DNA of 64,000 bases from assembly GCA_022821585.1 (NCBI GenBank), contig JAJEDI010000030.1, positions 23,441-87,440 of the forward strand, written 5' to 3'. Shown here piece after piece: positions 49,382 through 58,189 of the stretch; the first letter of the stretch is position 1, and every line of letters begins with the position of its first letter. The notes below the pieces were generated by a model, which saw only the letters and a program-made list of their open reading frames with translations, ran no database searches and was not told where the DNA came from. A program made the position numbers and the translations under genes. This DNA is from Caldilineaceae bacterium (GTDB lineage Bacteria > Chloroflexota > Anaerolineae > Caldilineales > Caldilineaceae).

Positions 49382-49590
49382 TGCAGCCTGCTCTCAAAGT
49401 CCGCTGACAATTGAGTTTCCAGAGAATTTAAGTTACGCAGATTCTAACTCGTTGCGCCTTTGGCGTCAACGCCGGACCCGGTTGGGACCAGGGCAAACTC
49501 ATCAGTACTCATACGCCAGATTCGCTCGCGTAGTGCGGCCCAATATGGGCACCGACCTGATACAGGATTCTCAACGGTTTCTTGTCACTT

Positions 49591-49632
49591 TTTTACGCGA
49601 CAGATCCTTTTTATTCGGATCGAGTCGTAAAA
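49591..49632. repeat. Imperfect inverted repeat
   Basis: Outer arms TTTTACG (49591-49597) and CGTAAAA (49626-49632), inner arms GATCC (49603-49607) and GGATC (49617-49621). A hairpin with internal loops is possible. It lies directly before the GACGGGTTTW tandem repeats. Confidence 0.5.
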
Positions 49633-49633
49633 T

Positions 49634-49663
49634 GACGGGTTTTGACGGGTTTAGACGGGTTTT
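49634..49663. repeat. Three 10-bp tandem repeats, GACGGGTTTW type
   Basis: Three consecutive copies of TGACGGGTTT/AGACGGGTTT (period 10), then a decayed GTCGG. The period is close to one helical turn. Confidence 0.7.
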
Positions 49664-49973
49664 GTCGGTCCGAATCGACTTTTTTGGGCTTATGTACATG
49701 GCTACGCAATTGTATCCCCGCCGTTCCTGATGTGCTTTGCGTAGCTGGAATGAGTGCCGTTTGCAGAGTTGCTGCAGCCTTCATGATCCTTCATGTATTC
49801 CAGTAGGCAAGCGCCTTGACTTCCAGGAATCAGAGCGACCGCAACCGGAATTGGCGCCGTACTGGTCCATGATGCAGGCCTACAGAGGACGCTCCAATGC
49901 CTCTTCTTCGTCAACGCTGGCCTTTGTGAATGTTGTATGCATCTGCCTTGGTTCAAATTGAGTTATGTTGTGC

Positions 49974-50013
49974 CAAGTCGTGGTAAGTCGTGGCAAGTAG
50001 TGGAAAGTCGAGG
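49974..50013. repeat. Four 10-bp tandem repeats, AAGTCGTGG type
   Basis: Four consecutive 10-mers: CAAGTCGTGG, TAAGTCGTGG, CAAGTAGTGG, AAAGTCGAGG. Period 10, with one to two changes per unit. Confidence 0.75.
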
Positions 50014-50658
50014 TGTTTCCTTTTTTTCTTGACTTCGCAGTGTTTTCATACCTGTCTCTTCGGGTTCGGGGCAGGCACAGTGTAGGTCACCTCTGGACAT
50101 TCTGCCGCACACCTTCGCCTCCTGGAATGCCGTTGGCAAGAGCGGCAGTTTTTCACCGGCACCGGGGACTCGGGAACGCAGTCCCAGTTTCGGTCGCAAA
50201 TATCATCGTAAGTAAAGTTTCGACTAACTCCGCTTCCTTTATCCTGAAGGCAGCAAATGGCGATAGCAACATTATATCACGCAGATTGCAGTGCCTGACC
50301 GGCCTCTCTTCAGTTTCTACTCATATTGCTATTTGCCAATCCAGTGTAGTGGCTATCTGCCTCATTTCATGTTCCCGCCATTTTTCAAGTGGTGAACTCT
50401 CTGACGCTCAGCTTCTCCACTTCCGGCAACACGGTCAGAGGATTTTCGATTGAGAAGATAGTGGGGGGAGGATTGAAAGTGGATTCGGTCTCAAGGATGG
50501 AATCACATCAAGATTCCATATTTGCAAGCAGACGCACCCGCCGGACCTTACATGGCCAGAGGGCAGCGACCTCTGAAGTTCTTGCCTCTGCGTGGGGGTT
50601 CACATATAATCTGCTGTAGCAAGAATTGCCCCTTTTCCCCGATTGGAACTGATCGCAG

Positions 50659-50943
50659 ATGGATGCCCAGACCCAGCCCCGCCAGCGACTTCTGTATCTG
50701 CATGCGCGGACGCCAAGCGTGTTTTCGGAGATACTGGGGTACACGCTGATTGAACCTGTCAAGGGTTTTCAGATCGAAATCAGCGGCGGGGAGTTTGAAT
50801 GGCCTTACACGACCGTACATGACGCCGTTGTCGACGGCTGGCAGATCGTTCAGTTCCCGCATTTGCAGTCTCCTTTCAGCGACACTGATCTCGATGTCGT
50901 TGGCTATGAGTTCATCTTGCAGAAGATGGAGGCAATTTCATGA
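50659..50943 (+). CDS. Small protein coupled to PhyH gene, unknown function
   Basis: A 94-residue protein, mildly acidic, without signal peptide or membrane segment. It contains GYTLIEPVKGFQIEISGGEFEWPYTTVHD and ends QKMEAIS. I recognise no family. The reason to believe it is coding is its ATGA overlap (50940-50943) with the downstream PhyH gene, plus normal amino acid composition. It may be a partner or regulator of that dioxygenase. No strong ribosome binding site. Confidence 0.65.
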   Translation: MDAQTQPRQRLLYLHARTPSVFSEILGYTLIEPVKGFQIEISGGEFEWPYTTVHDAVVDGWQIVQFPHLQSPFSDTDLDVVGYEFILQKMEAIS

Positions 50944-51746
50944 CAGACACCGATTACCTGCTGACTGACGTTGACATGGCGCTCTTCCTTGTGAACGGTT
51001 ACCATGTCGTCGAATTGGATCTGCCTGCGGGCCTAAACGAGCAGATCTCCGAAAAGCTAGACGGGCTTACCGCCAATCCGGGTGACGCGATTACTGAATC
51101 GGTGCCAGAGCTTTGGCACATCGTGGAGCATCCGCAGGTGCGAGGTGCTATGATCAGCCTTCTTGGTGAGGAATATGCAGTAAATTCGCACCGGCACTGG
51201 CACTGTAAATTGCCGGGGTCGGGCGACATGCAGTGGCACCAGGACGGGACGAACAACCGGGGCACGACGATCGATCGCTTGCTGGGGCTGTACTATCCGC
51301 ACACTATCACTGCGGACATGGGTCCTACGGTCATCGTTCCGGGGACGCAGTTTCGAAACGCGCCGACGGACAGAATGGCGACCTACACAGATATTCGAGG
51401 CCAGGTGCCCCTGACAGTGCCGGCCGGTACATTTGCAATCACACACTACGATCTGTGGCACGGGACGGCCAGCAATCGATCTGGTGTCAAGCGCCACATG
51501 ATCAAGTTTCTTTTCAACCGCACGAGCGGAAACAGTGCCCCGTCATGGAACCATGACCCAGAGGCGCTAAAGCGAGAGCGCGATTGGGACGCGCGCGACA
51601 AAGCGAAGGATGCTGTAAACATACTTTCTTTTGGCAACCCCTTGGGGGTCTCACAGAGCGATCACTACAAGGAGCGGATCATCCGCCAAGCATGCTGGCA
51701 GGAACTGATGGGGTTCCGGCAGCAAGAAGAGGCCCCCCGTTTCTAG
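50940..51746 (+). CDS. Phytanoyl-CoA dioxygenase (PhyH) family protein
   Basis: A 268-residue Fe(II)/2-oxoglutarate dioxygenase of the PhyH family with canonical ligands: His100-x-Asp102 (WHQDG), distal His174 (DLWHGTASNRSG) and the 2-oxoglutarate arginine Arg185 region. VIVPGTQFRN replaces the usual PGSH. It overlaps the previous small gene by four bases. A methyltransferase follows 136 bases downstream. The substrate is probably a small molecule or acyl compound. Confidence 0.88.
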   Translation: MTDTDYLLTDVDMALFLVNGYHVVELDLPAGLNEQISEKLDGLTANPGDAITESVPELWHIVEHPQVRGAMISLLGEEYAVNSHRHWHCKLPGSGDMQWHQDGTNNRGTTIDRLLGLYYPHTITADMGPTVIVPGTQFRNAPTDRMATYTDIRGQVPLTVPAGTFAITHYDLWHGTASNRSGVKRHMIKFLFNRTSGNSAPSWNHDPEALKRERDWDARDKAKDAVNILSFGNPLGVSQSDHYKERIIRQACWQELMGFRQQEEAPRF

Positions 51747-51882
51747 AAGCTTGGACCCGGGTTGTGATCAAGAGAGTTCAGGTATGCATTTCTATGCAGG
51801 GAGTTTCTTGATTTCGAAGCGAATCAACCTCCTTCCGACGCAATTCGCCTAACGTTTGAAGAGACCATGAGAGCAAGCGAAA

Positions 51883-52689
51883 ATGGACGAGCTTTCCAGT
51901 TTCAATCGGGAACGCTGGAACGGATTGGCACGCGCCGGTGTTCTGTACTCGCGGCCCAAATTGGGATTGGACGAAGCAGCGGCGCGGGAGATGGTGGACG
52001 AGGCGGGTTTGTTAGGTGACGTTCAGGACAAACGCGTACTCGTGCTTGCAGGCGGGGGAGGACAGCAGTCGGCCGCATTGGGTCTTCTGGGGGCAACTGT
52101 AACGGTGCTTGACCTGTCCGACGAGCAGCTAGAGAAGGATCGAGTAGCGGCCGAACATTATGGGCATTCGCCGGTGCTCTTGCAAGGTGACATGCGGGAC
52201 CTCTCCCAATTCGCTGAGGACGCCTTCGACATCGTGTTCCAGCCATTTTCGATCAACTTTGTGCCGGACGTCCGCCCAGTCTTTGCCGGGGTGGCGCGTG
52301 TTCTCAAGGCGGGTGGTCTGTACCACGTGCAGTGGCACAATCCTTATACGCAGACCTTTAACCCGGACGACTACGATCCTGTTAGGGGATATTCATCCAA
52401 TTCGATCTATAGAGATGGTGAGGTCGACGTCGTTGCCATCTATGGCACCGATACCTGGGGTATTGAAACCGAGGATGGCGCCGAGTTAGAAGTGCCCGGC
52501 CCAAGGGAGTTTCGGCACACGATGCCAACGTTCGTCAATGGTTTGATAGCCAGCGGGTTCGAAATTCTGGCATTCAGTGAACACACTAGTTGGGAGGAAG
52601 ACCCGGAGCCGGGTTCGTGGGAGCACTTCAAGGCGGTCAGCCCGCCTTACCTGGCATTCTGGACGAGGAGGAGAGGCAAACGCGTTTGA
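51883..52689 (+). CDS. Class I SAM-dependent methyltransferase
   Basis: A 268-residue Methyltransf_11-type enzyme. SAM motif I reads VLVLAGGGGQQSAALG, an all-glycine variant of the usual GxGxG. Then come VTVLDLSDEQLEKD (acidic loop) and DIVFQPFSINFVPD. It acts on an unknown small molecule and lies downstream of the PhyH dioxygenase. It converges on the sulfatase gene. Confidence 0.87.
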   Translation: MDELSSFNRERWNGLARAGVLYSRPKLGLDEAAAREMVDEAGLLGDVQDKRVLVLAGGGGQQSAALGLLGATVTVLDLSDEQLEKDRVAAEHYGHSPVLLQGDMRDLSQFAEDAFDIVFQPFSINFVPDVRPVFAGVARVLKAGGLYHVQWHNPYTQTFNPDDYDPVRGYSSNSIYRDGEVDVVAIYGTDTWGIETEDGAELEVPGPREFRHTMPTFVNGLIASGFEILAFSEHTSWEEDPEPGSWEHFKAVSPPYLAFWTRRRGKRV

Positions 52690-52722
52690 CTGATCTGCCA
52701 TCGAGGCAATTCGCAACAGTCC

Positions 52723-54063
52723 CTACACAGGAAACGCGAACGGGTCTTCAGTCTTTTCAACCTCCTGCTTCAATTGATCACGGTGCTCAGACAGGATCTC
52801 TCCAAAAACAGGTTGGTAGGCCAAGTTTGTGGTCTCGCCAGGGTCGTTTTCCAGGTCGAAAAGCAGTTCTGCGGGCTGCCCGTGCGAAAAAGCGATGTAT
52901 TTGTAGCGGGCCGTGCGAAGCATGCGCCCCTTTTTCGTTTCGTCGTCCAGAAAGGGCTGGAGCTCGGTCACAACATTCAGGCGCCGTGGCAATGCGGAAT
53001 CCTCGATTGCCGGGCGCAGACTTTGTCCATCTATTCCTTCCGGGGCGGGGATGTTGGCGTAGTCGCACAACGTCGGCAACAGGTCTACGCCGGAGACGAG
53101 ATGGGTGCGGTCCACCTGATTTTCCGGAACAACCCCCGGAAGCCGTACCACGAACGGCACCCTGACCACTTCCTCCCACAGCATCAGTTTGGTGACCCAC
53201 TGGTGGGCTGCCACACCCTCGCCGTGATGGCTTGTCAGGACGACCAAGGTGTCGTCGGCGAGCCCACTATTCTCTAGCGCCCCGAGCACTCTTCCAATCT
53301 GCTCATCGACGCGTTCGGTCAGTCGGTTGTACACATATAGATACTTGCGCCAGTCAGCTTCGTCCCAATCGTGCGTCCAACTCATTTCGGGGCCGTACTC
53401 TGTGCGTTTGCGGCAGAGGCCGATAAACTCCGGCTCGTCCGGGATGGGCTGGAAGTTGGGGGGGAGGGGAGGCAGTTCGGTGTCGGAAGGAATATCGACA
53501 ATGTGGTGCCATTCCATCACCCAATAGCAGATGTCGTGGGGATTGTGAAGCGAAGCCACGAGTAGGAACGGGTCGTCGGATGCGAAGTCTTTCGTTCCCT
53601 GGCTTTGCAGGAACTCGACGGCGTGGTCCGTCCAGATCGGATCAGTGTCGGTTCCCAGTTGACGGGGTATGCCTGGAGGGTACTCGTCGCAGAGGAATTC
53701 GAAGCCCTGACTGCCTCCGGCTTTCTCGATGCCTTTTCCGGGATTCGGCCCCAGATGCAGCTTGCCCGCGTAATAGGGTCGGTAACCGGCCTGGCGGAAG
53801 TGCTGACCCAAGGTAGTGACGCCAGGTTCGACGGCAGGTCCGTTGACCTCTACACCGGTCCTGTGCGGGAGCCGACCGGAGAGCAGGCTGCCGCGAGAGG
53901 GGCCACAGACGGGGGAAGCGCAGTAGGAGTTTCGAAAAGAGATACCGCTGCGGACGAGTGAGTCCATGTGCGGCGTTTGCAAGTGGGGATTGCCATGTGC
54001 GCTCAGCGCAGCATGTGTCTGCTGGTCGGTCAGGATGACGAGAATGTTTGGCTGTGACGACAT
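52723..54063 (-). CDS. Sulfatase (formylglycine-dependent, type I)
   Basis: A 446-residue arylsulfatase-family enzyme. The formylglycine motif is CGPSRGSLLSGR, with Cys53 being the residue converted to formylglycine. LVILTDQQ near the start gives a metal ligand and VVLTSHHGEGVAAHQW is the conserved C-terminal part. It would cleave sulfate esters from sugars or aromatics. No signal peptide is visible, so it is probably cytosolic. I chose the ATG at 54063; a longer frame from 54147 adds a non-homologous segment. Two AGTACT-centred palindromes lie upstream. Confidence 0.88.
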   Translation of the reverse strand: MSSQPNILVILTDQQTHAALSAHGNPHLQTPHMDSLVRSGISFRNSYCASPVCGPSRGSLLSGRLPHRTGVEVNGPAVEPGVTTLGQHFRQAGYRPYYAGKLHLGPNPGKGIEKAGGSQGFEFLCDEYPPGIPRQLGTDTDPIWTDHAVEFLQSQGTKDFASDDPFLLVASLHNPHDICYWVMEWHHIVDIPSDTELPPLPPNFQPIPDEPEFIGLCRKRTEYGPEMSWTHDWDEADWRKYLYVYNRLTERVDEQIGRVLGALENSGLADDTLVVLTSHHGEGVAAHQWVTKLMLWEEVVRVPFVVRLPGVVPENQVDRTHLVSGVDLLPTLCDYANIPAPEGIDGQSLRPAIEDSALPRRLNVVTELQPFLDDETKKGRMLRTARYKYIAFSHGQPAELLFDLENDPGETTNLAYQPVFGEILSEHRDQLKQEVEKTEDPFAFPV

Positions 54064-54124
54064 AGGGGACTCGCACGGGTAAGGTTGGGCTGGTTCCAAG
54101 TCCAGACGAACCAATCTCATTTGA

Positions 54125-54166
54125 CCCCAAGTACTGGGGGCTGTCAAGGAATTTCAGTACTGAAAT
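54125..54166 (-). promoter_or_regulatory. Two palindromes with AGTACT cores upstream of sulfatase gene
   Basis: A perfect 16-bp palindrome ATTTCAGTACTGAAAT (54151-54166) and an imperfect one around CCCCAAGTACTGGGG (54125-54139) share the core AGTACTG. Their centres are 26 bases apart, about two and a half helical turns. They lie 60-100 bases upstream of the sulfatase start. Operator sites for a dimeric repressor are likely. Confidence 0.4.
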
Positions 54167-54250
54167 AATGGCCGCGAATAACCAGCAATCCAAGACGAGG
54201 TTCCGGGTACAAATCATCATGCCTCGAAACGTGATCGGATACTGGAGAAT

Positions 54251-55054
54251 CTAGCCCGGGTTTTTCATTCTTTTCAGGTAATCTGCGTCAACTCCGTGGA
54301 TACGCATTTCGATCAACCGGTCCAGCGAAATACCTTCAAGGCCAAGCTCTTCCATTTGCCGAACGAAATCTGCCGTCACGCCGTGGATGCGCAAGTCAAT
54401 TAGCTTCCTTGCACTAAGAGCTGAGTATCCGCACATTTGCAGCTCCCGCACATAGCCTGGGGTTACCCCATGAATTCTCATATCGATCAGCAGATCCAAG
54501 GTCAGGTCTTGGAGGCCCAGTGCCTCCATTTGATTCAAGAGGTCGGGCATGACTCCGTGAATCCGCAATTGTATCAGCTTTCCAATATCCAGACCTTCGA
54601 ATCCCAGGGATTGGAAATCCCGCAGAATCTCGGAAGTAACTCCGTGTATGCGCATTTCGATCAACTGATTCACGGAAGGATTCAACCCCGCCGCGCGCAT
54701 TTCCAGGACATACGCTGGCGTTACTCCATGAATGCGCATATCCAACAGTTTTTCCATTGAAAAGCCGGGAAGATCCAGTTCACGCATGCTTTCGATGAAC
54801 TCGGGTGTGACTCCGTGAATCTTCATTTCTGTCATCTTTGCCAAATCAACGCCAGAAAGGTCAACTTCATCCTCGTCACCAGTCTCGGGACGACCTGAAA
54901 GCTCCGATTCAGGAGATTGAAGGGGAGTTTCCCCAGGTTTGTGCTCGACCGACAGGGCCGATTGCTCGATAACGTCGAGTAGCGAAGTAGCTTCGTCAAC
55001 GGATATCATACCATCTTCCAGCATCTTGAGAACGGTAAATCGCTCCTGCGCCAT
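54251..55054 (-). CDS. SHOCT-like protein with seven 29-residue IHGVT repeats
   Basis: A 267-residue protein. The N-terminus (FTVLKMLEDGMISVDEATSLLDVIE) is a SHOCT-like or YvlB-N-like short helical motif. A charged spacer (about 30-75) is followed by seven repeats of 28-29 residues, each with [ML][RK]IHGV at its start, a hydrophobic helix and G[LF]xxL at the middle. The regular pattern predicts a helical solenoid. Similar IHGVTPEY-type repeats occur, to my memory, in the tails of some BlaR1-like membrane peptidases; I know no assigned function. AAAGGAG is placed eight bases before the ATG at 55054. It follows a DUF2089 gene. Confidence 0.85.
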   Translation of the reverse strand: MAQERFTVLKMLEDGMISVDEATSLLDVIEQSALSVEHKPGETPLQSPESELSGRPETGDEDEVDLSGVDLAKMTEMKIHGVTPEFIESMRELDLPGFSMEKLLDMRIHGVTPAYVLEMRAAGLNPSVNQLIEMRIHGVTSEILRDFQSLGFEGLDIGKLIQLRIHGVMPDLLNQMEALGLQDLTLDLLIDMRIHGVTPGYVRELQMCGYSALSARKLIDLRIHGVTADFVRQMEELGLEGISLDRLIEMRIHGVDADYLKRMKNPG

Positions 55055-55169
55055 CTTTCCGGCTCCTTTTTCTTGTTCCAGTACAAATGAGGTGAGGGCG
55101 GGGCCCATCGGAAGACTTCTGTTATCGTGCTTGATGGTTTCAGAATGATTCCGTCAGGGGCATGCGCCG

Positions 55170-55541
55170 TTATCGAATGCTGCTCAAGAGTTCTGCCGCT
55201 TCTCCGGCAGTAAGTTCGCCTCGATTCACTTTTGCGAGTATTTGTTGTCTTTGATCTGCGATTTCATCCTTCTCTTCGGACTCAAATCCCATCTCGGTTA
55301 TCAGGTCGTTGATCCGGTTGCGAATCGTCCAGTAGGAGATTTCAAGTTCGCGTACCATCTCTTTCACGTTGCCGCGATTCTTGACAAAGAGTTCAAGGAA
55401 ATGGGCTGTTTCAGGGGGCAGACGGCAGAAACGGCAGGGCGCGAAGCGCCCCGTTACTTCGGTCTCACAAGTAGTGCAGGAGACCCTGGTTACTTCGACA
55501 TCTCCACCACAGGAAGGACACTCTTCCAGCACTCTTCGCAT
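55170..55541 (-). CDS. DUF2089 family regulator (zinc ribbon + HTH)
   Basis: A 123-residue DUF2089 protein. The N-terminal zinc ribbon has cysteines in CPSCGG, CTTCE and CRFC. The helix-turn-helix segment KNRGNVKEMVRELEISYWTIRNRINDLI follows. The C-terminus (QILAKVNRGELTAGEAAELLSSI) repeats the SHOCT-like helix pair also found at the N-terminus of the downstream repeat protein. It is probably a DNA-binding regulator of its own operon. AGGAGG precedes the ATG. Confidence 0.88.
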   Translation of the reverse strand: MRRVLEECPSCGGDVEVTRVSCTTCETEVTGRFAPCRFCRLPPETAHFLELFVKNRGNVKEMVRELEISYWTIRNRINDLITEMGFESEEKDEIADQRQQILAKVNRGELTAGEAAELLSSIR

Positions 55542-55565
55542 TGCCCTAATCCTCCTATTTCAGGA

Positions 55566-55593
55566 AGAATAGCAATTATTTTGCCCAGGTCAA
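55566..55593 (-). promoter_or_regulatory. Putative promoter of DUF2089 operon
   Basis: On the minus strand TTGACC (55593-55588) and TATTCT (55571-55566) with 16 bases between, 25 bases before the DUF2089 start codon. An AT-rich stretch surrounds it. Confidence 0.4.
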
Positions 55594-55826
55594 GATTTCT
55601 TTTCCATTTTGTGTACTTTGACCAATTTTTTGAGTGAGTTGCCATACATATGGGTCAGGCTCGGCATAGAGGGCCAGCAGCTGACTGCAACGAACACGAG
55701 TGGGTCCATTCCCTTCCTCTTCGCCTTTGCTTTATTCTGTCCGATGAAAGACAATTCGCAGGACAGAGGACACACCCAGACTCTACATTTCACTTCTTCT
55801 CCAAACTAACGCGAGGAGTCTTCCAA

Positions 55827-56759
55827 ATGCTTTCCAAGACATTCGGTAAACTCGGCTGGCCCGTCTCCGCGGTTGGACTGGGCGCATGGAACATCGGCAA
55901 CCAGTGGGGCGATATCGATGACACAACGGCATGGACAACGGTGCGAGCGGCATACGACGCAGGCATGACTTTGTTCGATGTGGCCGAGTCGTACGGCATA
56001 CCCAACGGTCTTTCGGAGATGCGGGTGGGACGGGCGCTGACCGGGGTCCGCCACAATGTGATTCTGGTCAGCAAGATCGGCAACTGGGCTCAGCGCACGG
56101 GGGGAGAGATTCCAAAGAACAGTGTTGATTCGATCCGGATCTCGGGTCACGCCATTTTGGGTCGACTGCGTACCGACTGGGTGGACGTAATCCTGTGCCA
56201 CAAAGGCAATCTGGACGATCCTACGGTCTACCTGGAAGGGTTCGAGGCGCTGAAGGAGGAGGGCTGCCTGCGGGCCTACGGAATCTCGACAAATGACTTG
56301 AGTGTGCTCAAGCGCTTTAACAGGGAAGGAACCTGCAGTGTAGTGCAGGTGGACTATTCTTTGCTCAACCGCGAGCCCGAGGAGGCGTTTCTGCCGTATT
56401 GCCAGGAGCACGGTATCGCGGTGATGGTTCGCGGCCCGCTGGCGAAGGGGGTGCTTTCCGGCCGCTACGCGAAGGGGGCGGTGTTCACGGACAGCGTGCG
56501 GGCGAGCTGGAACGAAGGCGGCTCTCAACAGGGCCAGTTCGAGGCACGCGCTGCGCAGGTCGGCCGCCTGCGCGAGGTCGTGACGCCCGGCGAAGAGATG
56601 GTAAAGGCTGCGATTCGCTATACGTTCAGCCATCCGGCCGTCTCTGTGTCGATCCCCGGTGCGAAGTCGGCTGAGCAGGCGCGTACAAACGCCGAAGCAG
56701 GCAGCCGGGCACTGACAGATGAGGAAGCCAACAGTCTGCGGGAGGCAATTGACGGTTAG
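55827..56759 (+). CDS. Aldo/keto reductase
   Basis: A 310-residue aldo/keto reductase. The catalytic tetrad is Asp51, Tyr56, Lys83 and His125. The ATG at 55827 has GAGGAG eight bases upstream; the open frame reaches 55650 but without support. It differs clearly from the reductase at 8611. It is followed by an enolase-superfamily dehydratase and a VOC protein, which suggests sugar or sugar-acid catabolism. Confidence 0.9.
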   Translation: MLSKTFGKLGWPVSAVGLGAWNIGNQWGDIDDTTAWTTVRAAYDAGMTLFDVAESYGIPNGLSEMRVGRALTGVRHNVILVSKIGNWAQRTGGEIPKNSVDSIRISGHAILGRLRTDWVDVILCHKGNLDDPTVYLEGFEALKEEGCLRAYGISTNDLSVLKRFNREGTCSVVQVDYSLLNREPEEAFLPYCQEHGIAVMVRGPLAKGVLSGRYAKGAVFTDSVRASWNEGGSQQGQFEARAAQVGRLREVVTPGEEMVKAAIRYTFSHPAVSVSIPGAKSAEQARTNAEAGSRALTDEEANSLREAIDG

Positions 56760-56935
56760 GCATTCCAAGGTCAACTGAGGTCAGCCGCCAGGTCAAATGG
56801 ACTAAGGGCGGTACTTTGGTTTCGCCGTTTCTGGCCCTGTGGTGGAGAAATCTTTGGTACGCCATATTCGAGCGTGGGATATTTGCGATTCCTTACTAAT
56901 GCATCCTGAATTGAAGGGGAAAACAGGTAGAAGCC

Positions 56936-58099
56936 ATGAAAATAGTCGACATCAAGACGTATCCTGCTTGGGTGGGGCAACGAAATCAGATGATCGTCAA
57001 GGTGGAAACCGACGAGGGCATCCATGGATGGGGCGAGTCGGGCTTATCCGGCCGCGAGTTGGCGGTAACGGGTGCGGTGAACCACTACCGGGAGTTCCTT
57101 CTCGGCCGCGATCCGTTGCGAATGGGGGCGTTGTGGCAGGAGATGTACCGGAGTCAGTATTTCGAAGGCGGCCGCGTTCTGACCGCGGCGATTTCGGCAA
57201 TCGACATCGCTCTTTACGACATTGCCGGCAAGGCGCTCAACGTTCCTGTATATCAGTTGCTGGGCGGAAAGCAGCGGGAGTTGGTGCCCTGTTTCGCCTC
57301 GACCGGAGGATCCAGTAAAGAGGAGCTGATCGAAAACGTCCAGTTGCTGGTAGATTTGGGCTGGCCCGCGATCAGGGCGGGCCGCAGCCCCGCCCGCGAT
57401 GAGAGCGAACCGGACTTCATATTCGAACCGCGTGAGTCGTTGGGCATAACGGCGCAGTGGCTGACCGCCGTGCGCGAGGCGGTAGGGCCCGATCCGGTTA
57501 TGGGAATTGACTACCACCATCGTTTGAGCGTGGCGGAGGCGGCGTCGTTCTGCCAGCGCATGCCGTCGGGAACGCTTGATTTCCTGGAAGAGCCGATCCG
57601 TGATGAGACGCCGGAGGCCTACGAGGCGTTACGGAGCATGACCGACGTCCCCTTTGCGATTGGTGAGGAGTTCTCAAGCAAATGGCAGTTTCTGCCCTAT
57701 ATTGAGCGGGGCATCACGCAGTTCGCGCGCATCGACGTCTGTAATGTGGGCGGATTGACGGAGGCGGTCAAGGTGGCGGCCATGGCGGAGGCGCACTACA
57801 TTGATTTGATGCCGCACAATCCGCTCGGCCCTATATGCAGCGCGGCAACGGTCCACCTGGCAGCCGCGGTCCCGAATTTCGCGTGGCTTGAGGTGCGAGT
57901 TTCGCCGACGGAAGAGGGCAGTTTTTACGATGAAGACTGGTTCCCCGTACAGCCGGAGTTGGACGGCTACTATTACGTTGTGCCGGACGGCCCTGGCCTG
58001 GGCGTTGAGTTCAATGAGGAACGAGCGCAGGCGGAAGAGTTTCGTTTCTGGGAGGCTCCCCATCTACGGCGCCGCGACGGTTCGCTCACGAACTGGTAG
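56936..58099 (+). CDS. Enolase superfamily dehydratase (mandelate racemase/galactonate dehydratase-like)
   Basis: A 387-residue mandelate racemase/muconate lactonising group enzyme. Metal ligands are Asp192, Glu218/219 and Glu244/245. The DYH motif (Asp192-Tyr-His194) and His294 in PHNPLGP match the galactonate dehydratase pattern. The N-terminal capping domain starts MKIVDIKTYP. It would dehydrate a sugar acid. AGGTAG lies about six bases upstream of the ATG. The neighbouring aldo/keto reductase fits a sugar catabolic context. Confidence 0.88.
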   Translation: MKIVDIKTYPAWVGQRNQMIVKVETDEGIHGWGESGLSGRELAVTGAVNHYREFLLGRDPLRMGALWQEMYRSQYFEGGRVLTAAISAIDIALYDIAGKALNVPVYQLLGGKQRELVPCFASTGGSSKEELIENVQLLVDLGWPAIRAGRSPARDESEPDFIFEPRESLGITAQWLTAVREAVGPDPVMGIDYHHRLSVAEAASFCQRMPSGTLDFLEEPIRDETPEAYEALRSMTDVPFAIGEEFSSKWQFLPYIERGITQFARIDVCNVGGLTEAVKVAAMAEAHYIDLMPHNPLGPICSAATVHLAAAVPNFAWLEVRVSPTEEGSFYDEDWFPVQPELDGYYYVVPDGPGLGVEFNEERAQAEEFRFWEAPHLRRRDGSLTNW

Positions 58100-58189
58100 A
58101 TTTGCCGGCTTAGCAGCGAGAGTCGGCGGTTCGGTTGGCTAACATTCCAGTCCTATTCTTTGCCGGAGAAAGTTGAGCAACAATTACCG

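Larger units (their letters stand above)
49382..50658. other. Long noncoding region with two sets of 10-bp tandem repeats
   Basis: About 1.28 kb without a convincing gene. It contains an imperfect inverted repeat (49591-49632), three 10-bp tandem repeats (49634-49663) and four different 10-bp tandem repeats (49974-50013). The scattered open frames lack protein-like composition. Confidence 0.55.

Noticed and set aside
49230..49730. 166-codon open frame overlapping the start of amidohydrolase copy 3
   Set aside because: Its first part is antisense to the amidohydrolase and the rest is repeat-containing noncoding DNA; no ribosome binding site or known domain.
50013..50453. 146-codon open frame in the long noncoding region
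   Set aside because: Cys/Ser/His-rich low-plausibility composition, no recognisable domain, no good start signal.
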